A DNA stretch of 64,000 nt from E44-bin32 sp965195195. Lineage in GTDB: Bacteria; Chloroflexota; Anaerolineae; Anaerolineales; E44-bin32. The stretch is taken from NCBI GenBank assembly GCA_965195195.1, contig CBDAFF010000064.1, positions 1 to 64,000 on the forward strand, given 5' to 3'. A model generated the notes under the pieces. The model was not told where the DNA came from and ran no database searches. It saw only the letters and a list, made by a program, of their open reading frames with translations. A program made the translations under genes and the position numbers. Shown piece by piece: positions 34,679-43,853 of the stretch; position 1 is the stretch's first letter; each line of letters opens with the position of its first letter.

Positions 34679-35638
34679 ATGGATCAAGAACTAGACGAAT
34701 TATTCTCGCTTTTGATGGACGAAGAGCAGCTTCTATCCATCGAAGAACTCTCTGCACTTTCTGATTTAGACACCCGCCAGCTAGATCGCTTTTCGAGTTG
34801 CTGGCAATCACTGTCTCCTCTACGGCGCCGCACCTTGCTGGCGACACTCGGCCAACAAGCCGATGAGCATATTGAGCTTCTTTTTGATAACATCAACCGT
34901 CTATGCCTCGATGACCCTGACCCGAATATTAGAAAGATCGCGATTGGCAATCTATGGGAATCGACAGATCCATCTCTCATCGCGGCTTTCCTAGCAATTT
35001 TTAAGGAAGATAGCTCTATTGAAGTGCGCACTGCTGCCGCTGATGCTCTTGGACGTTTCGTCCTTTTATCAGAACTCGAAAACGAATCCTTGACAGAGTC
35101 AAACCAGATCGTGGACGATCTTCTAGGAACAATAAGCGCTGGCGCCTCTTCTGAGCTACATCGCGCTTGTGTAAAATCCCTCGGGTTCTCTTCTCGCGAA
35201 GATGCACAAGCGATCATCGCCGACGCATATCATTCCGGTGATGAGGGCTTATTACAGTCTGCCCTAATCGCCATGGGTAGATCGGCGAATCCAGTCTGGA
35301 GACCTGAAATTCTCCAAGTAATACACCACCCCTCGCCACGAATTCGCGTCGAGGCAGCTCGCGCCGCAGGTGAACTTGAGCTTCACGATGCAGCACAACC
35401 TCTTGTGGAGCTTCTCGAAGACGTCAGCGATGAAGTAATTCACGTCGCGATATGGTCTTTGGGGCAGATTGGTGGCGACGTGGCCAGAACAGCCATATCA
35501 GAAATCCAGACCTCAGCACCAGATCCCGAGACTGCCAAGAAAGCTGATGAAGCTCTCGAGCACCTGGCATTTCTCGAAGGCACTCCTGATCTCTTGATCT
35601 ATGACTTCGATGACCCTGAAGAGGATGCCGCGGATTGA
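34679..35638 (+). CDS. HEAT-repeat protein
   Basis: The 319-aa soluble, acidic protein is built from about six helical repeats (D-x-x-x-x-V-R-x-A-A-A-x-A-L-G-R), a HEAT/armadillo-type scaffold similar to phycocyanobilin-lyase-type and PBS-lyase HEAT proteins. Such proteins mediate protein-protein contacts; no catalytic site is visible. The stop codon overlaps the next gene's ATG by one base (TGATG), so it is coupled to the AEC transporter. No specific function can be assigned. Confidence 0.87.
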   Translation: MDQELDELFSLLMDEEQLLSIEELSALSDLDTRQLDRFSSCWQSLSPLRRRTLLATLGQQADEHIELLFDNINRLCLDDPDPNIRKIAIGNLWESTDPSLIAAFLAIFKEDSSIEVRTAAADALGRFVLLSELENESLTESNQIVDDLLGTISAGASSELHRACVKSLGFSSREDAQAIIADAYHSGDEGLLQSALIAMGRSANPVWRPEILQVIHHPSPRIRVEAARAAGELELHDAAQPLVELLEDVSDEVIHVAIWSLGQIGGDVARTAISEIQTSAPDPETAKKADEALEHLAFLEGTPDLLIYDFDDPEEDAAD

Positions 35639-36546
35639 TGGAATTCCTAAGCCTTTTCACGAGTAATATATTCCCGATCATCGCTGTCGCTGGGGCGGGC
35701 TTTGTACTCCAACGGAGAACGCGCCTTGATCCCCGACCCATCTCCGCTGCAATTTTTCACATCCTCGTACCCGCCCTCGTTTTTGACTTGATACTCAAAA
35801 CAGAAATTCCCAAGGATGATATCGTAAGCATGGTTATCCTTGCATCGTGTGTGATCGTCTTTATGCTCTTACTCAGCTGGGCGCTCTCAAAACTTCTTCG
35901 CTTACCCCAAGCGCTGGCATCCGCCTTCATACTCAGCGTAGCGTTTATCAATTCAGGAAATTATGGTCTTTCGCTTAACCACTTTGCGTTGGGCGAAGCC
36001 GGTCTATTCTGGGCAAGTATCTATTTCATCACAAGTGCTTTATGGACAAACACAGCGGGTGTTTACATCGCCAGTGCTGGGCGGATGGCCCCGCTCCTTG
36101 CTGTAAAGAATCTGGCCAGGGTGCCGGCCGTATATGCCATTCTTTTATCCCTCATTCTACGCGCTCTAAATATTGGTATCCCCCAAGCCATTTCCCGACC
36201 GATCGAACTTCTGGCATTGGCAATGATTCCCATGATGCTGCTGGTTCTAGGAATGCAGATCAGCAAAGCGGGTCCTCCAAAACGCCTCGGTTTACTATCT
36301 ATCGTGGTCGCCCTTCGATTAATTCTCTCTCCAATCGTTGCCTGGCTCATGGCAAATGCACTGCGCATGCCCATGATTGGCATGCAAGCAGGCGTTCTCG
36401 AGTCTGCCATGCCTACTGCCGTTCTTGCCTCTATCCTTGCGCTCCAATACGATTCAGAACCTGACTTCGTCACTGGCGCAATTCTTGTATCAACCTTACT
36501 AAGCCCAATCACATTAACGCCGCTTCTCTATTTTCTCGGGGTGTAG
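35638..36546 (+). CDS. AEC-family transporter (auxin efflux carrier type)
   Basis: The 302-aa protein has about 10 hydrophobic helices in two similar halves, as in the AEC/BASS-like fold. The discontinuous helix region F-I-N-S-G-N-Y-G-L-S, with the N-x-G-N-x-G-like motif, fits the family. Bacterial relatives export or import organic acids such as malate or malonate; the substrate here is unknown. The ATG shares its A with the upstream stop. The C-terminal half keeps A-V-L-E-S-A-M-P-T-A-V. Confidence 0.9.
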   Translation: MEFLSLFTSNIFPIIAVAGAGFVLQRRTRLDPRPISAAIFHILVPALVFDLILKTEIPKDDIVSMVILASCVIVFMLLLSWALSKLLRLPQALASAFILSVAFINSGNYGLSLNHFALGEAGLFWASIYFITSALWTNTAGVYIASAGRMAPLLAVKNLARVPAVYAILLSLILRALNIGIPQAISRPIELLALAMIPMMLLVLGMQISKAGPPKRLGLLSIVVALRLILSPIVAWLMANALRMPMIGMQAGVLESAMPTAVLASILALQYDSEPDFVTGAILVSTLLSPITLTPLLYFLGV

Positions 36547-36584
36547 CCATCAGACAACTGCCGCCCATCCTGCTTGTTGCTTTA

Positions 36585-37745
36585 TTGCTACTTTCTCCGC
36601 TGGAATCTGTTTCAGCCCAGGCGGACGAGATCCACGTCGATACATACGTCGATTATAAATATGGTTCAACCATCAACTTCAGCGCGCAAATTCAAGCTGT
36701 AAGCGAAGTTATTCGTGCGGCAGTGTTCATCCGCGAGGGCTCATCTGAATTTTCCAACGTCGCTATTGCTGTCCTTACAGACGGCTCTACGATTTCGGCG
36801 GAAGCAATTGAAGAAGTTCAGGCGCTCGGGATCGAGCCATTTTCCACAATCACTTACTGGTGGCAGATCGACTTTGCAGATGGCACCAACTACATCACAG
36901 ACCCCGCATCCTTTGTTTACGAGGATAATCGTTTCGATTGGCTCTCCCTGAGCAATTCCAATATCACCGTCCATTGGATAGAAGGCGATATAACCCGTGG
37001 TCAGGATATCCTCAACCTGGCAAATGATTCCATTTTGAAAATTCAGCGCGATCTCGCACTGCCAGCCCTGGATCAAGTGTCTATTTACATCTACCCTAGA
37101 GTTGGTCAGCTTCAATCAAGCATCCGCATGGGTAGCGCGACATGGGTCGGCGGGCATGCCCAACCAGAATTGAGAACCATACTTTTGGCCGCACCAACTG
37201 GTGTTGAGGGTCAAATCTCTCTGGAGCGCGATCTCCCCCACGAGCTTGTTCACATCCTGCTTTACGAACGTATGGGCGACCAATATCACAACCTGCCCAC
37301 CTGGCTCAACGAAGGACTGGCCACGCTCCAAGAAGGCGTGCCGAATCCTGCTTACATCTTCGAGTTGGATCGCGCCGCCCGCGAGAATGCGCTTATTTCA
37401 ATGCACTCCCTGTGTGCATCCTTCCCAATTTCTGATGAGGATGCCTTGCTGGCATACGCTCAGAGCGCATCCTTCACACAATATTTGCTGGACATTTATG
37501 GTGTTGGCGGTGTGGCATTGCTTTTTGATGCTTATCAGGAAGGAACAAGCTGTGAAGGCGGCGTTCAACGAGTGTATCAACGTCCCATCTCTCAATTAGA
37601 AAACGAGTGGAGGTGGACGTCACTCTCAAACCCCAATCTGCTCGATTTCGCCCAGCCGCTTCTACCCTGGCTTTTCCTCGGTTTGTCCGTCATCGTCGTA
37701 TTCGGTATCATTTTTCTACTTAGCCGCCAGCAACACAAGGAATAA
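36585..37745 (+). CDS. Secreted gluzincin-type metallopeptidase (peptidase MA-like), C-terminal anchor
   Basis: The protein has the zinc motif H-E-L-V-H, with N-E-G-L-A downstream giving the third ligand, as in the peptidase MA-like family, and one hydrophobic helix at the C-terminus. With the TTG start given here, only the end of a signal peptide (L-L-L-S-P-L-E-S-V-S-A-Q-A) remains. The reading frame is open upstream, and beginning at ATC (36549) it would add a full basic-plus-hydrophobic signal peptide behind GGGGTG. The true start is therefore probably upstream and non-standard. It follows the AEC gene closely. Confidence 0.8.
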   Translation: MLLSPLESVSAQADEIHVDTYVDYKYGSTINFSAQIQAVSEVIRAAVFIREGSSEFSNVAIAVLTDGSTISAEAIEEVQALGIEPFSTITYWWQIDFADGTNYITDPASFVYEDNRFDWLSLSNSNITVHWIEGDITRGQDILNLANDSILKIQRDLALPALDQVSIYIYPRVGQLQSSIRMGSATWVGGHAQPELRTILLAAPTGVEGQISLERDLPHELVHILLYERMGDQYHNLPTWLNEGLATLQEGVPNPAYIFELDRAARENALISMHSLCASFPISDEDALLAYAQSASFTQYLLDIYGVGGVALLFDAYQEGTSCEGGVQRVYQRPISQLENEWRWTSLSNPNLLDFAQPLLPWLFLGLSVIVVFGIIFLLSRQQHKE

Positions 37746-37753
37746 AATATATT

Positions 37754-38299
37754 ATGAACTCATTTAAAACACTCGTATTCGATCTTGAGACTAAGCGGCT
37801 TGCAGATGAGGTCGGCGGTTGGGACCATATCGATAAGATGGGCCTCTCTGCTGGCGTAACCTACCACGTCGAAGAGGACGGCTGGTCCTTATTCAAAGAA
37901 GACGATGCTGGTGCACTCCTTGACGAACTTGCTTCCGCGTCCAAAGTCGTCGGCTTCAACCTCATCCGTTTTGACTACACAGTTCTTAAACCCTATGGGC
38001 TTTCTATCGATCGGTCCTTGGTAGAGAAGACCGCAGACATGCTTGCAGACATCTCGCTAACACTTGGATTTCGAGTCGGCCTGGATCACCTCGCAGAGGC
38101 AACGCTGGATGAAAGCAAGTCCGCTGACGGCCTTGCCGCGGTTGAATGGTACAAGAAAGGCGAGATTGACAAGGTTTTGGCGTATTGCAAACAGGATGTC
38201 TGGGTTACGTACCGTCTGTGGGGATATGGTCGCGACCACGGCCACATTTTCCGGCGCGATCGAAGTGGCAGCAAAAAGAAGATTCCGGTGTCCTGGTAA
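37754..38299 (+). CDS. RNase H-like / DEDD-type 3'-5' exonuclease domain protein
   Basis: The 181-aa protein carries the DEDD motifs in order: F-D-L-E-T (residues 9-13), G-F-N-L-I-R-F-D near residue 73 and Y-C-K-Q-D-V near residue 152, matching the YprB-like ribonuclease H fold set. No helicase or other domain is attached. It is probably a small nuclease for RNA or DNA ends, but the substrate is not evident. TAAAAT and TATATT boxes lie just before the ATG, so it may have its own start site; it also trails the metallopeptidase gene by 8 bases. Confidence 0.85.
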   Translation: MNSFKTLVFDLETKRLADEVGGWDHIDKMGLSAGVTYHVEEDGWSLFKEDDAGALLDELASASKVVGFNLIRFDYTVLKPYGLSIDRSLVEKTADMLADISLTLGFRVGLDHLAEATLDESKSADGLAAVEWYKKGEIDKVLAYCKQDVWVTYRLWGYGRDHGHIFRRDRSGSKKKIPVSW

Positions 38300-38317
38300 T
38301 AATCCTCCGGGTTCGCC

Positions 38318-39943
38318 CTATCGTGACCTTTTACCAATCAGCTCCGCAATACCGCTCCCGTCTGATGTTTCTGAACGCCACACAATCGCATCATGCCCTC
38401 GATCAGCAGACAAAGTAAAAGAAAATGCTGCGGCAATTCCAGGCTGGGATCTAACCATCCGGTAGAACTCTAAATATTGGCGAGCCTTCGTACTATCCGC
38501 TACGCCTTGGACTGGGTTGCAGAACTCAGTAATAATGAGTTGCTTATCCGGAAATTTGTCTCGATATACCTCGAATCCACGACCCTTATTGCGCTCTCTT
38601 AGAGAGGCCTGATCCGTCCAATAGCAATTCACGCCAACCCAATCAGCATTCTGGACTGCGCTCACCGCCTCATTAAGAAATTGAGCATCATCTGCTCTCC
38701 AGCCTGGGAGAACTTCACCTTGAGATAAACCGGGGAATCCGACCTTGGCCTCGGGGAAACGAGCCTTAATCATTTTGGTTACTTTCGTAAACCACTGTGA
38801 GAACTCCAACCCATCACGCCAGGACCGCCGCCATCCTGAGTTTTGGACGTTCGGATTGCTGTGGATTTCAAAATATCTGATCCCGGATCGATACAGCCGC
38901 CCAAAATTGTTTTCAATCGATGCGAAAAATCCTTCTGCGGAGATTGCCTCACCAGAAAAATCTCCCGTCACACGCACGACGATGAACATCGCCGGATTCA
39001 ACTCGCGGATGCGCTCGATCGTATCGAGGCTTTCGTCAAGCTCCAGCTTGACAGCTTCTAACCTCGCCAAACTTATTAGATTAAGATCTTCGTCTTGTAA
39101 TGGCTCGCCCACCCTTGCGTGAGCACCGAGAAGGCATTTTTCATGGTTCAAGCGGGAGGCATCGAATGATTTCTTCTTCGCCGGCCAAATAAGAAACGGT
39201 GTTGGGTCGATGATGTCCTTTGGGAAATTCGTCTCCCCGCGGTCGGTCGCTCCATCTCTTTTCAACGTTAAGTGAAGGTGTGAACCAGTAGATGCTCCTG
39301 TAGAGTTCGCTTTCCCAAGCAACTCGCCAGCCTTCACTTCCTGTCCCACCCGCACCAATGGCCGCGCAAGATGCCCGTATACCGTTTTGTACCCATTTTT
39401 ATGTCGTACTCTCACATGTTTCCCATAGGCGTGCACCCTTGGGTCCGGGTTATTATGAACCCGATAGACGACACCGTCGGCGCAGCAATAGATGTTGGTG
39501 TTATTCAAAGCTCGGATATCCACGCCCTCATGGCCTGGCATACCAAAACGGCTGTAAATCTGTGGATTTGCCCCATATTCTTGAGTGATAAATGAGTAAT
39601 CGGTGGGCCAAAGTAAGTAGAAAGATTTGCGTTTTTGCCCGTAGCGATCTTCATCGGCGATTCGCAATGCGAATTCCTCCTGCAACCCTTCCGCGGTGTC
39701 CGTGGAAATCGGGTCAAGGCGAACGCCAGGGTGCTGCGAATAAAACCATTCTTCAAGTTGGCTGTATTCAGGATAGCCGCCCGGAACAACAGGGAAAGTT
39801 ATCACCTGTGCAGGCGCCATGTATTGCGCTGCAGTTTGAGGGTCCTGGGTCAAGTTCGGTCCATACTGCAGAACATATTCAGAACATGACCGAACCCATG
39901 ACCAGTAATTCTCACGCGGGAGCAAAATCACTTGATGTTCCAT
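38318..39943 (-). CDS. Fusion of M23 (LytM-type) peptidase and glycosidase-like TIM barrel
   Basis: The 541-aa protein has an M23 domain at about residues 110-245, with H-E-G-V-D (HxGxD metal ligand) and S-H-L-H-L (HxH), the full zinc set for cleaving peptidoglycan cross-bridges. Residues about 265-535 look like a clan-A glycosidase barrel, with V-G-V-N-C-Y-W and L-I-I-T-E-F-C at the places of the strand-4 and strand-7 catalytic carboxylates; the strand-7 Glu is visible. There is no classical signal peptide. It lies 2 bases from radC on the same strand. The barrel's substrate is not known. Confidence 0.82.
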   Translation of the reverse strand: MEHQVILLPRENYWSWVRSCSEYVLQYGPNLTQDPQTAAQYMAPAQVITFPVVPGGYPEYSQLEEWFYSQHPGVRLDPISTDTAEGLQEEFALRIADEDRYGQKRKSFYLLWPTDYSFITQEYGANPQIYSRFGMPGHEGVDIRALNNTNIYCCADGVVYRVHNNPDPRVHAYGKHVRVRHKNGYKTVYGHLARPLVRVGQEVKAGELLGKANSTGASTGSHLHLTLKRDGATDRGETNFPKDIIDPTPFLIWPAKKKSFDASRLNHEKCLLGAHARVGEPLQDEDLNLISLARLEAVKLELDESLDTIERIRELNPAMFIVVRVTGDFSGEAISAEGFFASIENNFGRLYRSGIRYFEIHSNPNVQNSGWRRSWRDGLEFSQWFTKVTKMIKARFPEAKVGFPGLSQGEVLPGWRADDAQFLNEAVSAVQNADWVGVNCYWTDQASLRERNKGRGFEVYRDKFPDKQLIITEFCNPVQGVADSTKARQYLEFYRMVRSQPGIAAAFSFTLSADRGHDAIVWRSETSDGSGIAELIGKRSR

Positions 39944-39945
39944 AC

Positions 39946-40650
39946 TCAGATATTAAACCCCATGCCTTTTGATTTCATCGAAACGTAGCGGTTCTCTCCG
40001 ATTACGAGATGATCAAGCACCTCAATGTCGAGAAGTTTCCCGGCACCCACAATTGCCCTGGTTACAGCAACATCTTCAGGGCTGGGCTTTGGGTCACCAC
40101 TCGGATGATTATGCGCAACGATTATTGCAGCTGCATTGCGCCGCACTGCTTCCCGAAAGACCTCACCGACTCTAATGACGGAGCTGTTAAGCGATCCTCG
40201 GTATACATCTACAACCTTAATGACTTGATTTCGTGTATCTAGTAACAGAACGCGTAAGTGCTCCTGCTCTAATGCGCCCATTTCATAGAGGACGAGATTT
40301 GCAGCATCCTGCGGTGACTGGATTCGCGGTTTGTCCTCTTGGTTCACAGTCGCAAATCTACGCCCTAATTCAACCGCTGCTTGTATTTGCGTGGCCTTTG
40401 CGAATCCGATTCCCCGCTTATTCTCAAGTTCAGGAAGCGAGATACGATGTAATCCAGCAAGGCCTCCAACTTCCATCAATAGTGTCTGCGCTAACTGAAC
40501 AGCGTTCATCCCTTTTATTCCCGTCCTAAGCATGATGGCCAGTAACTCTGCATTTGACAGCGCCCCCGGACCTAAAGCAGCGAGCCGTTCACGTGGGCGA
40601 TCGCCAGAGTCAAGATCCATAATCCGGTAGCTCAGCTGTTTATCCCCCAT
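39946..40650 (-). CDS. radC: RadC family JAMM/MPN+ protein
   Basis: The 234-aa protein has an N-terminal helix-hairpin-helix region (R-E-R-L-A-A-L-G-P-G-A-L-S-N-A-E-L-L-A) and the JAMM metal motif H-N-H-P-S-G-D-P-K-P-S-P-E-D near residue 180. The family is called DNA repair protein RadC from an old genetic claim now doubted. I use the ATG at 40650, preceded by GGGGGTG; a frame to 40821 has no support. The M23 fusion gene follows directly. Confidence 0.94.
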   Translation of the reverse strand: MGDKQLSYRIMDLDSGDRPRERLAALGPGALSNAELLAIMLRTGIKGMNAVQLAQTLLMEVGGLAGLHRISLPELENKRGIGFAKATQIQAAVELGRRFATVNQEDKPRIQSPQDAANLVLYEMGALEQEHLRVLLLDTRNQVIKVVDVYRGSLNSSVIRVGEVFREAVRRNAAAIIVAHNHPSGDPKPSPEDVAVTRAIVGAGKLLDIEVLDHLVIGENRYVSMKSKGMGFNI

Positions 40651-40764
40651 CTCACACCCCCATTCAGTGCAAATTGCGTGCCGAAGCCGATGACTGCGAC
40701 TATACTTCAGTGGAATCTCGCTGTCAAAGTGGCCCAGAATTTGCATCGCCTTGAGTAAACTGCA

Positions 40765-40773
40765 TGCTATAAT
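40765..40773 (+). promoter_or_regulatory. Extended -10 promoter of the zinc-ribbon gene
   Basis: TGC-TATAAT ends 20 bases before the ATG at 40794. GGAG stands five bases before that ATG. Confidence 0.6.
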
Positions 40774-40793
40774 GCCGCTCGTCAGGAGTGCCC

Positions 40794-41285
40794 ATGCTGG
40801 ACATTTTCGGAATCGCCTCATTAGGAAATTTCTTTACATATCTCACGGCCTTTTTCGGTGCTTTCTTGGCTGCTTTGTGGCTGAGTCTGATTTTTTGGAC
40901 GCTCAGGGATATCCGCTCCAGGTCCCACGATAAACTTGTACACATTCTCACAGTTATCCTGGTGGCCATCTTGAATCTACCTGGATTTATCATTTACCTC
41001 ATAATCCGCCCATCCATGACGCTCACTGAGGAGTACCAGCTTACGCTAGAAGAAGAGGCGCTCCTTTCGCAAGTTGAGGAGCGTTTGTTGTGTCCAGGAT
41101 GTGGAAGTCATACAGAGAAGAATTGGCAGGTCTGCGCTCAATGCCACACCCGACTCCGAAAGGTATGCCGTCAGTGCGGCCAGCTTCTACAGCTCCCCTG
41201 GCAAATTTGCCCTCACTGCACAACACCTGTGCCAGTGTCATCCACCGAAGCTCAAGCAGCAGACATGCCACCAAATACAGGCTAG
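40794..41285 (+). CDS. Membrane protein with C-terminal double zinc ribbon
   Basis: The 163-aa protein has two hydrophobic helices in residues about 5-75, then a charged linker and two zinc ribbons: C-P-G-C-G with C-A-Q-C, and C-R-Q-C-G with C-P-H-C, eight cysteines in regular pairs. Such proteins are common and mostly uncharacterised. I use ATG 40794 because GGAG is well placed; a GTG two codons upstream is also in frame. It ends at a strong terminator shared with convergent eno. Confidence 0.85.
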   Translation: MLDIFGIASLGNFFTYLTAFFGAFLAALWLSLIFWTLRDIRSRSHDKLVHILTVILVAILNLPGFIIYLIIRPSMTLTEEYQLTLEEEALLSQVEERLLCPGCGSHTEKNWQVCAQCHTRLRKVCRQCGQLLQLPWQICPHCTTPVPVSSTEAQAADMPPNTG

Positions 41286-41316
41286 CACTCGACCTGTACA
41301 TCTCGTATATAACAGA

Positions 41317-41349
41317 AACTGGCGAATAACTTTCGCCAGTTTCTTCTTA
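41317..41349. terminator. Terminator between the zinc-ribbon gene and eno
   Basis: AACTGGCGAA and TTCGCCAGTT form a stem of nine to ten pairs around a short loop, followed by TCTTCTT. It lies between convergent genes and could act on both strands. Confidence 0.8.
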
Positions 41350-41374
41350 ATTGATAGTCCGCGATAAAGTTGCG

Positions 41375-42676
41375 TTACTTTTGGTTAGCAACTCCTAAGC
41401 AAGACCATCCTGCATACTGAGCAGTGTCTCCGAGCTCATCCTCTATGCGAAGAAGCTGGTTGTACTTCGCAACGCGATCGGATCGAGCAGGAGCCCCCGT
41501 CTTTATTTGTCCCATGTGAATGGCGACGGAGAGGTCTGCAATTGTGGCATCTTCAGTTTCTCCGGAGCGGTGAGATGTAACTGCCCTCCAGCCTGCCTCC
41601 CGGCAAACTTGAACAGCTTCGAGTGTTTCTGTAAGTGTGCCTATTTGGTTTACTTTTACTAACAACGAATTGCACGCCTTTAATTCAACACCTTTTCTTA
41701 CACGCTCGGGATTTGTTACAAGCAAATCGTCACCAACGATCTGGATTTTATCTCCCATCTTCGCAGTCATTAATTGCCAGCTATCCCAGTCGTCTTGCGC
41801 AAGTCCGTCTTCAATGGATACGATTGGATATTGCCTAACCCATGATTCCCAGAACTCGACCATTTCCTCACCGTTAAGCTCCTTCCCCTCACTGCGAAGC
41901 TGGTATACCCCTCGATCAATATCGTAAAACTCGGATGCTGCTGGATCGATTGCAATCGACACCTGTTCTCCGGTTTTATAACCGGCTTTTTCAATGGCCA
42001 CTAAGATGAGTTCTACTGCTTCAGCGTTTGATTTTAATGCCGGCGCAAATCCTCCTTCATCACCTACAAGCGCGGTGTATCCTTTCTCTCTCAGCACTGC
42101 TTTTAGTTCCTGGTAGATCTCCGCACCCCACCGCAGGCCCTCTGAGAAAGATCCCGCTCCCAGCGGCATAATCATGAACTCCTGTGCATCCGTCGACTGC
42201 CATCCAGTATGCGCTCCGCCGTTTAATATATTCAGCATGGGCACCGGCAAGAGATGCGCGCTCACCCCACCGATATACCGGTAGAGAGGGAGTTGGAGAG
42301 AATTCGCTGCAGCTTTAGCTACCGCCAAGCTCACACCAAGTATGGCGTTGGCGCCTAACCGTGATTTGTTCTCTGTGCCATCAGTTTCAATCATGGCCAG
42401 ATCGATCGCCCGCTGTTCGATTGCATCCCACCCCAGGAATAGTTCTGCAAGTTCAGAATTTACAATCTCGACCGCTTTTAATACGCCCTTACCGCCGAAA
42501 CGAGTTTTATCCCCATCTCTCATTTCAAGCGCTTCATGAACCCCTGTCGATGCTCCCGAGGGGACAATCACGCGGCCCCAGCTGCCATCAAAAAGGGAAA
42601 CCTCAACTTCGACCGTTGGATTCCCTCTAGAATCAAGGACTTCTCGTCCCTGGATCGTTTCAATAGTTGTCCGCAT
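41375..42676 (-). CDS. eno: Enolase
   Basis: Converts 2-phosphoglycerate to phosphoenolpyruvate in glycolysis. The 433-aa protein starts M-R-T-T-I-E-T-I-Q-G-R-E-V-L-D-S-R-G-N-P-T and has G-A-S-T-G, the metal ligands in I-A-I-D-P-A-A-S-E and S-I-E-D-G-L-A, and the signature L-L-V-K-V-N-Q-I-G-T followed by S-H-R-S-G-E-T-E-D. GGAGG lies nine bases before ATG 42676, and the longer frame to 42709 adds only an unsupported 11 residues. It is monocistronic. Confidence 0.98.
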   Translation of the reverse strand: MRTTIETIQGREVLDSRGNPTVEVEVSLFDGSWGRVIVPSGASTGVHEALEMRDGDKTRFGGKGVLKAVEIVNSELAELFLGWDAIEQRAIDLAMIETDGTENKSRLGANAILGVSLAVAKAAANSLQLPLYRYIGGVSAHLLPVPMLNILNGGAHTGWQSTDAQEFMIMPLGAGSFSEGLRWGAEIYQELKAVLREKGYTALVGDEGGFAPALKSNAEAVELILVAIEKAGYKTGEQVSIAIDPAASEFYDIDRGVYQLRSEGKELNGEEMVEFWESWVRQYPIVSIEDGLAQDDWDSWQLMTAKMGDKIQIVGDDLLVTNPERVRKGVELKACNSLLVKVNQIGTLTETLEAVQVCREAGWRAVTSHRSGETEDATIADLSVAIHMGQIKTGAPARSDRVAKYNQLLRIEDELGDTAQYAGWSCLGVANQK

Positions 42677-42767
42677 CGAAATAAGCCTCCTTTGATTTCT
42701 TATCATCAATTATAAACCTTATCCATCTAATCGAGATCACATCTTGATCTACTTTACAAAACCCTCA

Positions 42768-42776
42768 TGATAGAAT
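42768..42776 (+). promoter_or_regulatory. Extended -10 promoter of mnmA (leaderless arrangement)
   Basis: TGA-TAGAAT is followed by six bases and then the mnmA ATG at 42783. No Shine-Dalgarno sequence lies in the gap. Confidence 0.6.
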
Positions 42777-42782
42777 CCAGCA

Positions 42783-43853
42783 ATGACTCCACAAAACAAG
42801 ACAGTTGCCATAGCAATGAGTGGGGGTGTCGATAGCTCGGTAGCGGCCGCCCTTCTAGTTGAGCAAGGTTTCGATGTCTTCGGTGTAATGCTCCGTCTTT
42901 GGTCTGCTGGACCCGAGACAAGCAACCGTTGTTGCTCACCGGAAGATGTCTCACTTGCAGGGCAAGTAGCAAGTCAGCTCGATATACCCTTCCACACTCT
43001 GGATGTCAAAGACACGTTTAAAAAAGAGGTTGTCGATCACTTTATTGATGACTATGCGCAAGGCAGAACACCGAACCCCTGTATGCGGTGTAATCGAATA
43101 ATCCGCTGGGGCTTTCTTCTAGAAAGCGTTCTCGCAATGGGCGCAAGTCGCCTCGCAACGGGTCACTACGCACGGTTACACCATGGGGGAGATCGCTATC
43201 ACTTATTCCGAGCTAAGGATAAAAACAAGGATCAAACCTACGTTCTCAGCGTTCTACAGCAACATCAACTCGCACGCACTATATTCCCCCTGGGCGATAT
43301 CAACAAAAACAAAGTTCGTGAACAAGCTGCAAAACTCAATCTCCCAATCGCCGACCGAGCCGAGAGCCAGGACCTATGTTTCGTGGGCGACCAGGATTAT
43401 CGAGAATTCCTCTCCAACCAGGGAATTCAACTATCCCCCCCGGGCCCCATTCTCGACGAGAAAGGTGAAATTCTCGGCCAGCATTCGGGTTTAGCAAATT
43501 ACACAATCGGTCAGCGCAAAGGCATCGGAGTTTCGAAATCGTTTCCACTCTATGTAATAAACAAGAATATGGGGGATAATGTTCTCGTTGTCGGTCCGAA
43601 GGACAGACTCGGCCGTATGAACTTCAATATTGGACAGGCAAACTGGATTTCTGGCTCTCCGCCTAAAGACGACTGCCCCTTACTTGTAAGAGTGCGATAT
43701 AAGGCAGAGGAAGTCGGCGCAACCCTTCGTGCCTTTGATCTTGATCATGCTGAAATCCAACTTCTTAAACCGCTCCCCGACGTAACTCCCGGGCAGTACG
43801 CAGTGTTTTACGAGGGAGAAGAATGTTTAGGAGGAGGAATAATCCTTCCGTGA
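42783..43853 (+). CDS. mnmA: tRNA-uridine 2-thiolase (tRNA U34)
   Basis: Adds sulfur to U34 of tRNAs for Lys, Glu and Gln. The 356-aa protein has the PP-loop A-M-S-G-G-V-D-S-S-V, the catalytic N-P-C-M-R-C (first Cys near residue 100), the second Cys in D-L-C-F-V-G-D near residue 200, and the C-terminal barrel. The transcript appears leaderless. A small membrane protein gene overlaps its 3' end. The sulfur-donor partner is not in the window. Confidence 0.97.
   Translation: MTPQNKTVAIAMSGGVDSSVAAALLVEQGFDVFGVMLRLWSAGPETSNRCCSPEDVSLAGQVASQLDIPFHTLDVKDTFKKEVVDHFIDDYAQGRTPNPCMRCNRIIRWGFLLESVLAMGASRLATGHYARLHHGGDRYHLFRAKDKNKDQTYVLSVLQQHQLARTIFPLGDINKNKVREQAAKLNLPIADRAESQDLCFVGDQDYREFLSNQGIQLSPPGPILDEKGEILGQHSGLANYTIGQRKGIGVSKSFPLYVINKNMGDNVLVVGPKDRLGRMNFNIGQANWISGSPPKDDCPLLVRVRYKAEEVGATLRAFDLDHAEIQLLKPLPDVTPGQYAVFYEGEECLGGGIILP

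Noticed and set aside
35635..35637. TTG start for the AEC transporter
   Set aside because: The ATG at 35638, sharing its first base with the upstream stop, is the better start; the TTG would add only one residue.
40651..40821. Longer RadC start
   Set aside because: The added residues do not look like RadC and overlap the promoter of the divergent zinc-ribbon gene.
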